Source: Polymyxa betae (taxonomy: Eukaryota; Endomyxa; Phytomyxea; Plasmodiophorida; Plasmodiophoridae). Taken from it: a stretch of DNA of 64,000 bases. The DNA lies in assembly GCA_003693705.1 (NCBI GenBank), contig RBZT01000286.1, positions 1-64,000 of the forward strand, in the 5' to 3' direction. A model generated the notes under the pieces. It saw nothing but the letters and a program-made list of their open reading frames with translations, did no database searches and was not told the origin of the DNA. A program made the translations under genes and the position numbers. Of this stretch, positions 10,916 through 22,874 are shown piece after piece. Every line of letters starts with the position of its first letter. Within the stretch, counting starts at the first letter, position 1.

Positions 10916-12327
10916 ATGGATCCGTTAAGCGATGCCGACCGAGAGGCATTAGACGCCTTGCTCGATATGATCAGAATCGACACGATCTCGGCTCAAGGTC
11001 CCGTGAATGGGTCATACGCTACCATAGCCAATCTGCTGCAAAACCAATGCCAACGAGCAGGTCTCAGCACAGAAATCCTGGAGCTGGCTCGTGGCAAACC
11101 GATAGTCGTGGCGACCTGGGTCGGATGCGAGCCCGATCTGAGCTCTCTGCTGCTAACAGGCCATTACGATGTCGTCCCTGTTGTACCAGAAAAATGGAAT
11201 TGCGATCCATTTGGTGGAATAGTTCGAGATGGCCTCATTTTTGGTCGCGGGACTCAGGATATGAAATCGTGTTTAGCCGCTTATATCCAATGTAATTGAC
11301 GACTTCATTCGACGGCTGTATTCTGTACAAGATTTAGAGGCTAATTTCAGCATAGGTGTTCGCCAGTTGAAGCATTCTGGATTTAAGCCCAGAAGAACTG
11401 TACATTTATTATTCGTGCCTGATGAAGAAATCGGTGGTAAAGATGGCATGGAAGCATTCGTCAAGACCGAACGGTTTCGCCAGCTGAATATCGGATTCGC
11501 GATTGATGAAGGCTTGTGTTCTCCAAACGAAACGGTACCGGTGTATTTTGGTGAAAGGGCAATCTGGTGGATCCGTTTGATTGCTTCAGGTGAAGCGGGC
11601 CATGCTAGTACATTTCTCAAAGAAAGTGCTGTGCAGAAGCTTCATTTGTGCCTGGACCAAATATACGGTTATCGTCAAAAGCAAATCGAAAAACACCCAG
11701 AATGTGATCTCGGTGGTACTTACTTTTTTTTGTTGAAATTGATATGTGACCTTCTGAACAGACATTGTTGCTATCAATGTGACTTCCATAACAAGCGGTA
11801 GCGAATCTGCATTGAATGTAATTCCAGAGAAAGCTATAGCGGGTGTAGATATTCGTATTCCAGCAACAGTGGATTTGGCCCAGTTTGAAGAGCTGTTGCG
11901 GGAGTGGACTCAACAGAATGGGATTCAGATTGAAAAGTTGGTATCATGTGATTCGAATCCGGTCACAGATTTGCAGAACAATCTTTGGTGGAATGGTTTA
12001 CAGGAATCATGCGCTCGAATGAATATTCGCATAGAACCGAAGATTTTCCCTGCTGCAACTGATAGCCGCTTCTTACGGAATCTTGGCATCCCGTAAAGCT
12101 ATATCACCGCTTGTTTGTAGAATTGTAATTTTGTATCAGGTGTCTGGGATTTTCACCGTTCCCAAATACCGAAGTCAGGTTAGTGTATTGTTGTTCGTGA
12201 ACTCTGATTTCAAAATTCAAATGAGTTCTCTAGATTTCACGACCACGACGAATACATATCCATAAAGGCGTTTCTTGCTGCCATCCCAATTTACTCCACA
12301 ATAGTGAAATCGTTATCCTGTTTATAA
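10916..12327 (+). CDS. ACY1: Aminoacylase-1 (N-acyl-L-amino-acid amidohydrolase, M20 family)
   Basis: Five exons (10916-11291, 11356-11715, 11762-12092, 12140-12178, 12234-12327) total 1200 nt, 399 residues, close to the usual aminoacylase-1 length. The zinc-site and catalytic motifs of M20 peptidases are intact and in order: TGHYDVVPV, GRGTQDMK, FVPDEEIGG, FAIDEGL, GHAS, AATDSRF and FHDHDE near the C-terminus. The enzyme hydrolyses N-acetylated amino acids in the cytosol, salvaging amino acids from degraded proteins. There is no signal peptide. Introns are 39-64 nt. The gene is convergent with the transporter-esterase gene, with only 13 bp between stop codons. Confidence 0.93.
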
Positions 12328-12340
12328 ATATTGTATGCCA

Positions 12341-15300
12341 TTAGAACGAGTTGGAAGAGCACGAAGTATTGAACACTTGACTCAAGTGAAGAGGTTTTTG
12401 ATCCAGATATTGTGATAGCCAGTCAATTAGCTTCACACTACTCCCGATATCTGCAATTCCAGTAACTTTGAACAAAAGATCCAGGTTTACGACACCGGAA
12501 GCAGGTTGACTTCCCAGAAACCCTGCATAATCAGTTCCAGCTGCACGAGCTGTTGACAGTGCATTGTTGTGCAGTAATTTCAAAATCGGGCAAATTACTA
12601 CAGACAATGAGAACTGTCTCGTTCCGGATTCTCCAGTTCCACGTCCAGAAACAGCTCCAAATTGAGCATATAATTGTGTCATACTTATTCCTGCATCTTG
12701 CAGAAAGTCGGCAATCGCTTCGGATTCACTCAATACAGATAGAAAAAAATCGGACAGTTCCTTGGAGTGCACCGAATTAAATCTAGCAATAGCGAGCTTC
12801 CCCGATAACGATTGCTGTTTAGAAAGCTCAAGGAGTACCCGTTCCGTTGACCTGTGTTTGTCTTTAACTAATATGAAAACTCGTAAAGATCATTACCAGA
12901 AAGTTGAGTCTGGAACAGCAGATTTGAGCACCAGCGGCACTGAAGTGGATTGATTTGTAACACCCCAAGATTTGAATGCTTGTTGTCGCCATTCATCCAT
13001 TGCAGATCCTATCAGTTTAGAGACTTGAATCCCTTCTATTGTGGAATTGCCGAAATTTTCACTACTATCGAATAATCAGTGTCTGTTTGAAGCCCTTGAA
13101 TGAACGAACCTGCTGAAATCAAATGCGTTATCAGTGACCAAGGTAATGTCTGCATCAGGGTACAGCTGCGAAATCGCCTGCGTATGAAAGGCGGCACCGA
13201 TTGCTCCATTTTGCCAGCCCGTTATTACGACCTGTATCTAAGATTAAAAAACTATCACATGCACGTGGCAAGTAAACCTTCTTGGGCGTTAGATGTGCAT
13301 TGTTTAGCCATTGCAAAACTCGATCAAAATTTGCAGAGCCCCAATGGTAAATTTCCATGCCGGCATCATAGAACGCTATCTGCTTGCCCAGAAACGGATC
13401 CGCTGTGCTATTATAGGACATAAATTGCACATAAAATAATCATCCACAACACCAACCATAACGGGACGTACAAACTTGTCCAGTGATAAAATGGGTTGTC
13501 CAAGGAAGTGCTGAAAACACCAGATATCGTCTTATGCTTGAGAGGATCTGTTATCTGTGTAGTAATAGAGTCGTTATAGGTTCCCGTGCCGAGAGTCGTC
13601 GAACACGTTAGCAAATTCCAACATATCCCACCGCCTTGAAAATTGATGATCAAGTTGCTGTCAGAGCCAGGTCCTGGATTCACAAAAAATGAGAAGGGGT
13701 CTCCCCGAGAGCATTTTGCCACGTTGGTTTTGGATTGGAGCTGAGTGAGTGCTCAGTGTTATCGGAAAATGCTTACAATCGGAAGGTTACCTGCGACCAA
13801 ACAAAATTCGGGAGGGCCGAAAGTGATACGTCATCTGGATAAATTGTCAAATCGGCAACCGTATTATTGCCTTCATGTTGCTTCTTATAAGCAGCTGCTG
13901 CAATAATGATAATGAGCAGTGCGAAGAGGAACCCGTATTTAATGCTGTGTCTTTTGCAGTGACTTTTTCCTCTGTCAGCTCCCCGAAGCAGCGGTTGTTC
14001 AGGATCAGAAACTTCTTGCTCGCCTACTCTGTCGTCATGTTCGCCTAGCCCACCAATTTGCAAAAACACCTGTTAGAGAATGCCATTTAATACCGAAATC
14101 ATAACTGCTGGAAAAGTTTACACATTACTTCTTCTAAAGTCGATAAACTCAATTGGATGTCTTCAATGCCCAATTCTTTTCGTTTGTTCGTAAGAATAGT
14201 GAACAAAGAAGGGAGCTGATCCGAGCTGCTCCTGGGGACGTTGAATTTCTGGCCGCCTTCTTCAACGGAGAGCAAAGTTACTCCTTTCAAGGAATCAATC
14301 ATAAAGCGACCGATTTATATTGAGAACCTTTCAGAAGGTGTTCGAATAGCTCCTTAGTTTTGACATGGAACTTCTGATGCGAACGAATGGTGATTCGATA
14401 CCCCGACCCCTTTGAACCCGATTAAACGTGTCGCAGATCACGGTAAGAACAGTTTACAAATTTTTGCTTCAGACGAATCGAGTTGCCAATGCAAGCAAAT
14501 CGACCGGAGTGCATAATACCTCAAAAACCATTACAGCAAATAGGGCACAAACTGGAGCAGAACTGACCAACTCTGTCACCAAGGACATCAGCTTCCTCCA
14601 TACTATGTGTCTGTGGCAAGCTTATCAAGAGATAGTGTAGAAGTGCAATGGAAAAGCCTACTGTCAGAATTGTGATTCGGTCGTGTTTTACTCGCTCGAT
14701 TAAGTTCCAAACTTTTCGGCGTGAAACAGGGTCCATACCTGAACCAAGCCAAATTATAGACATTCAAGTAATAGATGAGGTTGCTACCTGTAGTCGGTTC
14801 ATCAAGATAAACAATTTCAGGATTGCCAATCAGCGCAATAGCAACTGACAGGCGGCGTTGCATTCCACCGCTGAAATTCCCTGAAGGATCGAAAGTCAAA
14901 AGGCAATGCAAAAATTCTCTTGAAAAAAAGACCTGCGAGATTATCGGCATCATCAAGCAAATCGACATCTTTTAAGCGATCCACAATCTCTTGATCAACC
15001 AGTTCTGCTTCAACTTGCTTAAGACTAGCAAACAGCTGTAAGTGTTCGCGGGCTGTCATCTGTTCCCACAGAATGTCATATTGAGGACAGACCCCTAATT
15101 ACTGACATCATGACACAAATCCACAAAATAACCGATCTACCCATAGATTTTTGAACCGAAGACAATGACGTTCTGATTGACTTTCCTACATTTCATGTTA
15201 GGAATTAAGCAACTCATAGACAGTTAGTCTAACCTTTAACGAAAGCATCCCCATCTGTGGGTCGAGTTAGCCCCGTTAATGCTGAATAACATTAATTAGC

Positions 15301-17521
15301 GGTCTGGAATCCGGCTTTAGGACGTTACCGTTGATAGTTGTGGTTTTTCCTGCCCCACTAAAAAACATCCCAAAGTAAGACATTAATAATGACAATCATA
15401 ATGTCCACCTACTTATGGCCGAGCAGACAGAAAAGTGTTTTCGGCTGAATTGAAAGAAAGACACCGCGAACGGCGTGGAAATCTTTCGAGGGATCGCGGC
15501 GAAAACCGACTGAACTTATTCAGCAATGCATCGACAAAGTCATAAAATAAACAACTGACATTTGTATCCATAAAATGTTTTCTGAAGATTAACCATTCTA
15601 AATGGTGCAGTATTGTTGGGCTCCATTGCTTCCTTCATTTCCTGGCGAACATCTTCGTCGATGTCCTGATACTGATGAGAGTTGAGGTCGACTTCGGACA
15701 CGATGGGAGGTTTTGCAAGTGAAGGGAACCAGTATGATGGCAACAAGAAAAAGTAAGGTGGCTGGCACACCCCGTTATCGTCAGGAATGACCTTCAAACC
15801 TTGGGGTTCGCTTACTGCAATTGGCCAGTTTAAAACAATCTTACTTGATCCAAATAAATTGACAGCAGAAGATAAGTTGTCGCATCAATAAGAAGCCAAT
15901 AATACGACGACGTCATTGGGAAAAATGAATCATTGTCGCCACGTTGTGACCACCTCATTCCTGGAGAATCCTGTGTATTTGAGGTGCTTGAAAGATCCCC
16001 CATCCCTAAGTGGAGGTCAATTTCGCAGATGCCAAGAGTTTATCTAAAATACCCTTAGCAAGGAGAGCAAATGGTAGAAATGAGAATGGAATCCGATAAT
16101 ATTCAGCAGTAGTTTCTGTAAATACAAGAGAAGCGAATCCCTGAATGATAGAGCCCACAAGAAAGACTCCAAATCCCAAAACTATTGAAGACTTAGTAAT
16201 CATTACACTCCTAAGAAATGCATACCAGTGGCGGTCCTTGATCTGGATACAAAGGCAGCTAACAGAAGAACCAAAGGTGTCATTGAAAGGCCGAAGAGGA
16301 AAAACAGGACGAAGTACAGACTAAAGTCGTTTTTCATGAAGAATTTCATCTGGAAAGCGAGTCCCGCAAAACAGAGTGAGAACGTTGATATGATGTTGTA
16401 TCCGAGGACGATTATAAAACCAGCAGTTAGATAGACTGAATCTCGTAGACCCATCTGCTTCATCGATGACCGCAACTTCAATTCTTTTTCAGACACCTGC
16501 AAACAGGGCGCATTTTAGAATTAGCAAAGTGAAAATATAAATTGCCATACAAGCCTGCCGAGCTGAATAACAAAATTAAACATCAGCGCCCCAAAGAAGA
16601 AAGACGGCCCATACTGAGCAGCCACTGAATCAGCTTAGTAAGGCTTTTATAACAGGAACACAGGCCAGACCATCAAGTGGAAGCGTTTCCGGATGAGTGA
16701 AACTAATAAAGTCGTAATCTACTGATATCTGTCTATCTGATATCAGCGTGGTCACTAACAGAAATCAGAGTACCATATTGAGGATACGGATTCCCGCTTA
16801 CTGATTCCTTTGTCTGCTGCTTTCTGCATCGGCAGCAAAACATTATAAACAGGATCGTAATTCTTGCCTCTAAATGTGGTCGTCGTCATGTTATATTGGA
16901 CGGCATATCGAGCGCCGACCACATTCGATCCGTCTTTAACGAGGAAGAAATTGTATGCCGCTTGCGTAGTATTTGGATGATCAAATAAATACCGATCCAA
17001 ATCGGCACTTGTGTCGAACCCCTTTATCTGCATATCCAGAAATATGAGCTTTGATATGACAGAGTCACAAGACTGACGTCAGAATCTGTAAGATCGTTTT
17101 GTGAAGTGATGGTTCGCATGATATCTTGAATGACAGGCTCGGCTTGTGGTGCATACGCGATCGTGATGCAATCCGTTGCTGATGTAGATCGTCCAACAAA
17201 ACACTTCGGGATTTTAGCGATGGGAGTGACCGAACTAGTTCGAACTAAGTAGAGCGATTTCAGTTCATTATAACCCAGTACCTATACCATTTTCTTACCT
17301 GGACGAACAACATCAGAGAGTCGTTCATTATGCTCGAAAGCAACCTGTAAAACATACAGAAACAGGACAAAAATCACAGGAACAAGGATAGAGATGATCG
17401 TCGATCGATAATTCCGCCTCTGCATCAAATTGAGTTGATATTACAGCCTAACACCTTTCCCAACCGCAATGATCAGATCCTTTCTCAGAATGATGGCCAG
17501 CTGCTGAAACCAAAACCCCAT
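12341..17521 (-). CDS. ABCA-type half transporter fused to a pectin-acetylesterase/Notum-like domain
   Basis: Translation starts at ATG 17521 with the typical ABCA opening ([14 protein letters not shown], exon 17521-17465) and a first membrane helix. A loop and five or so further helices follow (about 17000-16000). The nucleotide-binding domain has [10 protein letters not shown], a Walker A GHNGAGKTT split by an intron near 15350-15410, [11 protein letters not shown], a Walker B IVYLDEP near 14800, DPVSRR and THSMEEAD. The ABCA end STLEE joins VFLQIG at 14129/14069. The same frame continues through a new helix ([15 protein letters not shown]) into [21 protein letters not shown] and [12 protein letters not shown], all pectin-acetylesterase/Notum signatures. 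Traced exons: 14069-13791, 13740-13457, 13407-13278, 13231-13110, 13064-; no stop and no Met lies in the linker exon. The nucleophile motif G-x-S-A-G reads GWQNG (13219-13205). The esterase domain is predicted to be extracellular and inactive. The last exons are approximate. Confidence 0.78.
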
Positions 17522-18590
17522 CCTGGTCCAGGACGAGTAGGGAAATGGGACCAAAAGGCAGGCCGGGACACAGCAGCCATCAACGGACTGAGAAACGATG
17601 CAGAGTGGCTGCACCGCATCTAGATGATTTTGGGCTGATGGGGTCATAGGGAGATGGGGTGGCAAATGGCTACTTGTTATGCTGCTGGATCATAGGTTCG
17701 ATTATTGGGCATGACATCTGGGGTTCGGACCCTTATCCAATTTCTCAGAACAGCAGTAACAATCAGGTTAGGATACTCGCCCTGTTCTAATTCGTGTACT
17801 TTTGACAAATGCGATGGTATGTATTGGCATAAAAGCAAGGTCGGAGTATCAAAAGAGCCGGTTTTATCGAGCTCGATGCCGCTGAAAACCTAGTACGAAG
17901 TCTTGAGCGACACATGGCACAGTAATGTGGCACATCCAAGAAGATCAATACTGAGTGAAGGGATCATGGATATAGATAGCGGTGTTCGTACCGAAATTAG
18001 AAGTTACGATTCTATTCGTAGGGAACACGAGTGGTTCTGCTTGAATTTGCTCAGTACTGTACTCGATTTCCAGTCGATGACAATATCACCATTGCGATTA
18101 CCGCAATCACATCCAGCTGGTGATGGCATGCGTTTTGAGTCCGAACTGGAAGTGCAGGAGCCGAAAGCTGAGAGCGTTTCAATGCGATAGGTGCCAAGGT
18201 GCCTGAATAAACAGCGCTGATGAGGTACTGCATAGTTCGGATTGAATCAATCTGAGAAACGAATTGGACGATGGAGGAAAACTGTTTGGCGTTATAGAAA
18301 TATTAAATGAATGACGCTGGTTTAATCGGAAAATCTGGGTTGTGAGAGCGCCAAGACATCTGAAAAATGCCTGCAGCAATTGAGCAATTTTAGGAATATC
18401 AGTGATCTCAACATACAAAAGATCGTAACTTCAGCGACCTACACTATTAAAGAAATTGAAAAGTTTGCCCAGATAGGTCTATGCATCTCTACCATGAGGA
18501 TAATCTTGGCGAAAATGTTTCGCGGCGAGACCTCGGAATGTGTAGGTTTGGCACGATTTATTCTATAATAAATAGACAAAAAATACTCAA
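17522..18590. other. Intergenic region, about 1.07 kb, no gene supported
   Basis: Lies upstream of the transporter-esterase start and downstream of the CSN2 stop. Short open stretches exist on both strands, but none has a recognisable domain or convincing splice sites. I see no RNA gene here. Confidence 0.4.
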
Positions 18591-20512
18591 TTAAAATGAA
18601 ACAGTTAACGATGAGACGACAATGCTATAGATGGCATCGATTTTCTCGGCCCATTCAGCAATAGCGTCGTATTTCGTATCATTCGACGTTTGCTGTAGAT
18701 TCAAAATCCCTCCGATTTGGTCAATTCGACCTTGAATTTGATCATCCAAGATTAATTTAACAACCAAATCTTCGACCTAGCGAATACAGAAAGTAAGAAT
18801 TTGATTGCCTTTCATTGCAAGTGATACCTCGCTCGCACAAATGTTCAACATTCTACCCAGATCCTTAATATATACACGCCTATAAGGCTTGATGAAATGC
18901 AGCAACGACTTTCCGCGAATTTCTTGTAGCAAAGGTCCGACATTCTTGTTCATGAAAGGATCCGTTAATAACGTCGTCTGACTATTCTTCAAAACCGCCA
19001 AAAAGTTCTGAATATCGCTGGTATCATACGCCTCCCGAAGTGTCACTAATCACAGTAAAACCCCTGAGCGAAGTATAAATGCCAAGAATCCATACTGAGA
19101 GTTTCGATATCCGGATCGGATTGATAGGCTTTCGCTTCAGTAGCATCGAACGGATTCATGGCTTTCGACGACATCATTGCTGCCAACACAACATACTTCA
19201 AACACTGTTTAGCTCGATCATTGCCGATCTGTTGGAATTGCAGAAACGCATCCCAGAATTCTGTTTACAGCAGTTCATATTCAAAACTTCAGCAGAGCAC
19301 AGTGATCTGACCTGTATAAGCTTGGTCCCAGAGACCTTCTGATGCATAAGATTTCCCCCAGCATTCCTATATATGAAAATCGGGAAATAATTTTGGTACA
19401 CAAAAACTAGCCAGACCTGAATGACAGACATTGAACGAGGGTCGCGGATCTCTGCTGATAAGTCTTTAGTTTTGGAGAATAATTCCTTCAGTTTAACGCT
19501 GTCGTTTTGTGCCTCGAGAAGCTGCACTTTCAAGGCATAGACTTCCAGCAGCTCAGAGCCTTTCGAGCGGTCATCACTTCCATCAGACAGCTGACAAATG
19601 GAGTGCAGATCTTTCAGCAAGGCCTCGGCCTGGGCCAGGTCGTTACGGGCCAACAAGCATCGGCAAAGCTTCGATGCCACAGAGAAGTACAGCCTCTGCA
19701 AATCCGATCAGAAGTTGGATACAAAGTTTATAGATGCAGCTACAATCAATATACAGATACAACTACACAAATACATTGTTAAAAAAAGTACATGCAATAT
19801 TAAGTCTATAAAATATATATACAAGAAGTCGAAAAGAACATTCAAGACTTAATTGATACGAAGGAATTAATATACAAAAAGCCCATTGAATTTTTTCAAA
19901 GGCAACAGCTGAAAAAAACAGAGCTTGCTAGGTGCATGAAAACGTTTACAATAAAACTTGAAGCCAAAGAATCTTACATCCTGATTACCGAGATTCTTGA
20001 GATGGTCCAATGTCAGATTGTAGACTTTCATTATTATGCCCATATCGTTTGATTCCGAAACAGCATTCAGAATCGAGTTGATAGCCTGCGACCGGTCATT
20101 GGAGGTGACTTGGGCATCATTCACAATCGACATCAGCTCGCCAAATCGGCTGATCATCGGCTCGAATCGGCCCAAACTGAAGTTCAGCGAAACGATATGC
20201 TCCAGGGCCTTGAACCGTTTTGAAAACGTGCTGCCGCTTTGCTTTTCCAATTCGATGCAGCGCTCGAATTGCTCCAAAGCGACAGCTAAAGAAAGTCAAG
20301 AATAATTGGGTTTTTAACGAAATAATATTACTCGGATTCTTTCGTCGATTGTCTTCGGCTTCATAGAATAGGTTCTCAACCTGGACAAAAACGTCGCCAT
20401 CACCAGCATCCTGGTCTTCGACGTTTTCGGCGTCCTCGAAATCTCCCCAGTCGCCGTCGTCTCCATCAAAGTCGTCATTGCCGGATCCCCAATCAGCCTC
20501 TTCGTCAGACAT
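18591..20512 (-). CDS. CSN2: COP9 signalosome subunit 2
   Basis: Starts at ATG 20512 with the acidic head typical of this subunit (MSDEEADW..., Asp/Glu-rich). TPR-like helices follow, then a PCI domain. Recognisable stretches include ALEQFERCIELE, FKALEHIVSLNFS, LYFSVASKLCR, LLEVYALKVQLLEAQND, CLKYVVLA.MM with MNPFDATEAK, TDPFM, LLHFIKPYRRVYI and RIDQIGGIL. It ends in TAA at 18591. At least six introns; the first two joins (20332/20285 and 19978/19695) keep frame exactly. CSN2 scaffolds the COP9 signalosome, which removes Nedd8 from cullins. One intron (19977-19696) is 282 nt and AT-rich, several times the local norm. Confidence 0.92.
19696..19977 (-). other. Oversized AT-rich intron inside CSN2
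   Basis: Canonical GTAAG donor and TTTGCAG acceptor flank 282 nt, against about 50 nt elsewhere. It is strongly AT-rich (for example ATAAAATATATATAC near 19807). It could host a small RNA or be a recent insertion. I could not recognise snoRNA boxes with confidence. Confidence 0.6.
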
Positions 20513-20965
20513 GCTTCGAAGTTTTAATGAGCTGCGAACGGAGCTCTATGGGCAAATCGGAGATAATAGGCGCATCATTCGATCCTTTAATAACATTCCG
20601 ATCATTGCTAACAGTAATTTAACTTAATCACCATTTGACGAGATTCAGTTGACAATCGAACCAGACAGAAATGGGATACATCAGTAAACAGTAATCATGC
20701 ATATGTATATATCTTTCCACAATCTTTTGTCATAATTCATAATGGGAAATTCGTCAATGGACTGTGTCGCAGGCCATGAGAAAGCTTCGAATCAACGCCA
20801 AACCCATACTGCACCATTCCGGTTCAAAAATCGTAGATGATTTCCACTGTGAGCAAATTTCGAAAGAAATGGAAGTTAACAAAGACATAAATTCCGTTTC
20901 CGGCTCTCCGGAGGCTTTCACAGTTCACTGTTTAATCAATTTGATCGAGGTCTGCTCATTCGAAA
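20513..20965. other. Divergent intergenic region
   Basis: 452 bp between the start codons of CSN2 (reverse) and acetylornithine deacetylase (forward). No specific motif is recognised. Confidence 0.4.
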
Positions 20966-22751
20966 ATGGAGTCGTTGCGATTTGATTCGGATGCATTCTT
21001 GGGCCTGCTGCGAGTTTTAATCGGCCATGCCGAGAGTCTGCAGAACAGCCCTCCCGATTTGATTCCTCGAGTGCGTTTGTTTCCTTGCTTGTACCGATTA
21101 GCTTTCAAGTGTTTCTTTTGCCAAAAGCGCATCGCTTCTCTTAATTCGTCATGTTTATAGGAAGATCTAGCTGCAGATGCGGTTATCAGCTTTTTGGCTC
21201 CCTATACAAAGCCAAATGGACCAATCGAAGCTAGAAAATGCACCTACCATGAAGTACTCCACCCTTCAATGCTCATTATCAGCAACTGAGAACCCTATAG
21301 AATCGCTCTAATCTTATTCTGAAATACAGCCCTCCTGGGGCAACCAAGATCATTTCTTTTGTCGGATCTCACTTGGTATATTGCAAGCTTTTTTAACCTT
21401 ATTATCGCTCTGCTTTGCTTTAGAATGTTTGGCTCTATTGACTTATCGTGCCGCTTAACAGGATGTTGTTCCAGCGAATCCTGAAGAATGGACGGTTCCA
21501 CCATTTGAATTGACCCAAGAAGGTCTTATAGGTTCCTATTGCGTATTTGTGGTCTCACTTTGCCATTAGGCGATAAGCTGTACGGTCGTGGTGTCACTGA
21601 TTGTTTGGGCCATGTAGCTGTTATCGCCGAGTTCTTCCGCCAGCTTGCCATCCATCAGCCGAAGCTCGACACAACCATTGTGTCGGTGTTCATTGCCAGC
21701 GAAGAGAATTCTTCAGTTGCTGGCGTCGGTGTTGATGTCTTGGCGCAGAAAGGTAAAAGACGTCCTCGACGCTCTGATATTCAGTAACCGTCTCGAAAGG
21801 CGAATTGGAACCACTAAAAAGCGGCCCGGTATTCTGGATCGATTCTGCAAACTTTGGTCCCACGCTAGGAACAGCTGGTGTTATTGCCTGGCAAATGGAT
21901 CTGACAGGAAAGCTGTTCCATTCTGGTTTGCCTCATAAAGCCATTAACTGCATCGAATTCGCATCGGCCGTTGTTCAGCACGTCCAGAAACGAGTATGAT
22001 TTGTTTGGTGCTCTGACTTCTATTTGGCATTATAAGATCGGCTGGTTCTGATTATTGTGTGCAGTTCCATGATGATTTCGCCGCTGGAAAGGATGAGGAG
22101 CGCTATCGCTTCATTACTGGCTGCTCTTTAAAACCGACTCAGATATCAGTTCCGAAGGGCGGCCTGAACCAGGTCAGCTTTGAAAATTCGGGAACTTTCT
22201 TTTAACAAGGTGTAGATTCCTGGTGAATGTTGTGTTAAAGGCGATATCCGAATGTAAGCTATCCCAATAACTCTGAGCTCATTGTTTTTCAGCACCTACT
22301 TTTCAGAACGCCTTTCCACAATCCTCGACACGTGATGGCTCGAGTTGAGCAATATCTTAACGAACTCGATCTGTCCAAACTACCCGCGTACGGCTATGGG
22401 CGCTATGAACTGCCTGATGAGGGAATTCGCGGCATGGTTAAGTTGAAATGGTTGGGAGAACCCTGGGAGGGAATCGCTTGTAATTTAGACTCTCATGGGC
22501 ATGCTGCGCTTTGTGCGGCCATAAAGGATGTTCGAGGGCAGACAAATGAGTTCTCGTTGACAGGCTCGCTACCTTTGGTTGGTGATCTGCAGAAAGCAGG
22601 GTTCGATGTGCAGATTACCGGGTTCGGTCGAATGGAGGCATACCATGCCAAAGACGAATTTGGCTACCTCAGTGAATTTGGTCAAGGTTTCGAAGTCCTT
22701 TCCCGCCTTGTTAAAAATTTCCATGTGAACAGATCATTCTTGAATTTATGA
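20966..22751 (+). CDS. Acetylornithine deacetylase, eukaryotic type (M20 family)
   Basis: Starts ATG 20966 (MESLRFDSDAFLGLLRVLIG) and ends at TGA 22751. Several introns of about 45-65 nt interrupt it. M20 zinc-site motifs are present in order: FVGSHL spliced to DVVPANPEEW, KLYGRGVTDCLGH, IASEENSS, WIDSANFGPTLGTAG, LFHSGLPHKAIN, GGLNQIPGE, the late domain LPDEGIRG with GIACNLDS, GSLPLV.DLQ.AGFDVQITGFG and AYHAKDEF. The family removes acetate from N-acetylornithine in arginine synthesis and resembles the plant/oomycete-type enzyme. It converges on the RNR gene with about 120 bp between stops. The substrate is inferred from family resemblance; a related amidohydrolase role is possible. Confidence 0.85.
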
Positions 22752-22874
22752 TAAATGTCAACTTGTATTTAACGATGGTTCCGTTTACTCCAGAGCCATA
22801 AATAAGCATCGTAAATTGCACATTATGTTAATAACTGGGGAATATATTAGCAATAAATATTAATTATAATGAGT

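Noticed and set aside
17690-17730. GGTTCGATT and GGGTTCGGACCC-like T-arm sequences
   Set aside because: No matching acceptor, D or anticodon arms could be built around them, so not called as tRNA.
20764-20985. Forward frame just upstream of acetylornithine deacetylase considered as an N-terminal extension
   Set aside because: It is in a different frame from the enzyme start at 20966 and shows no targeting-peptide or splice evidence.
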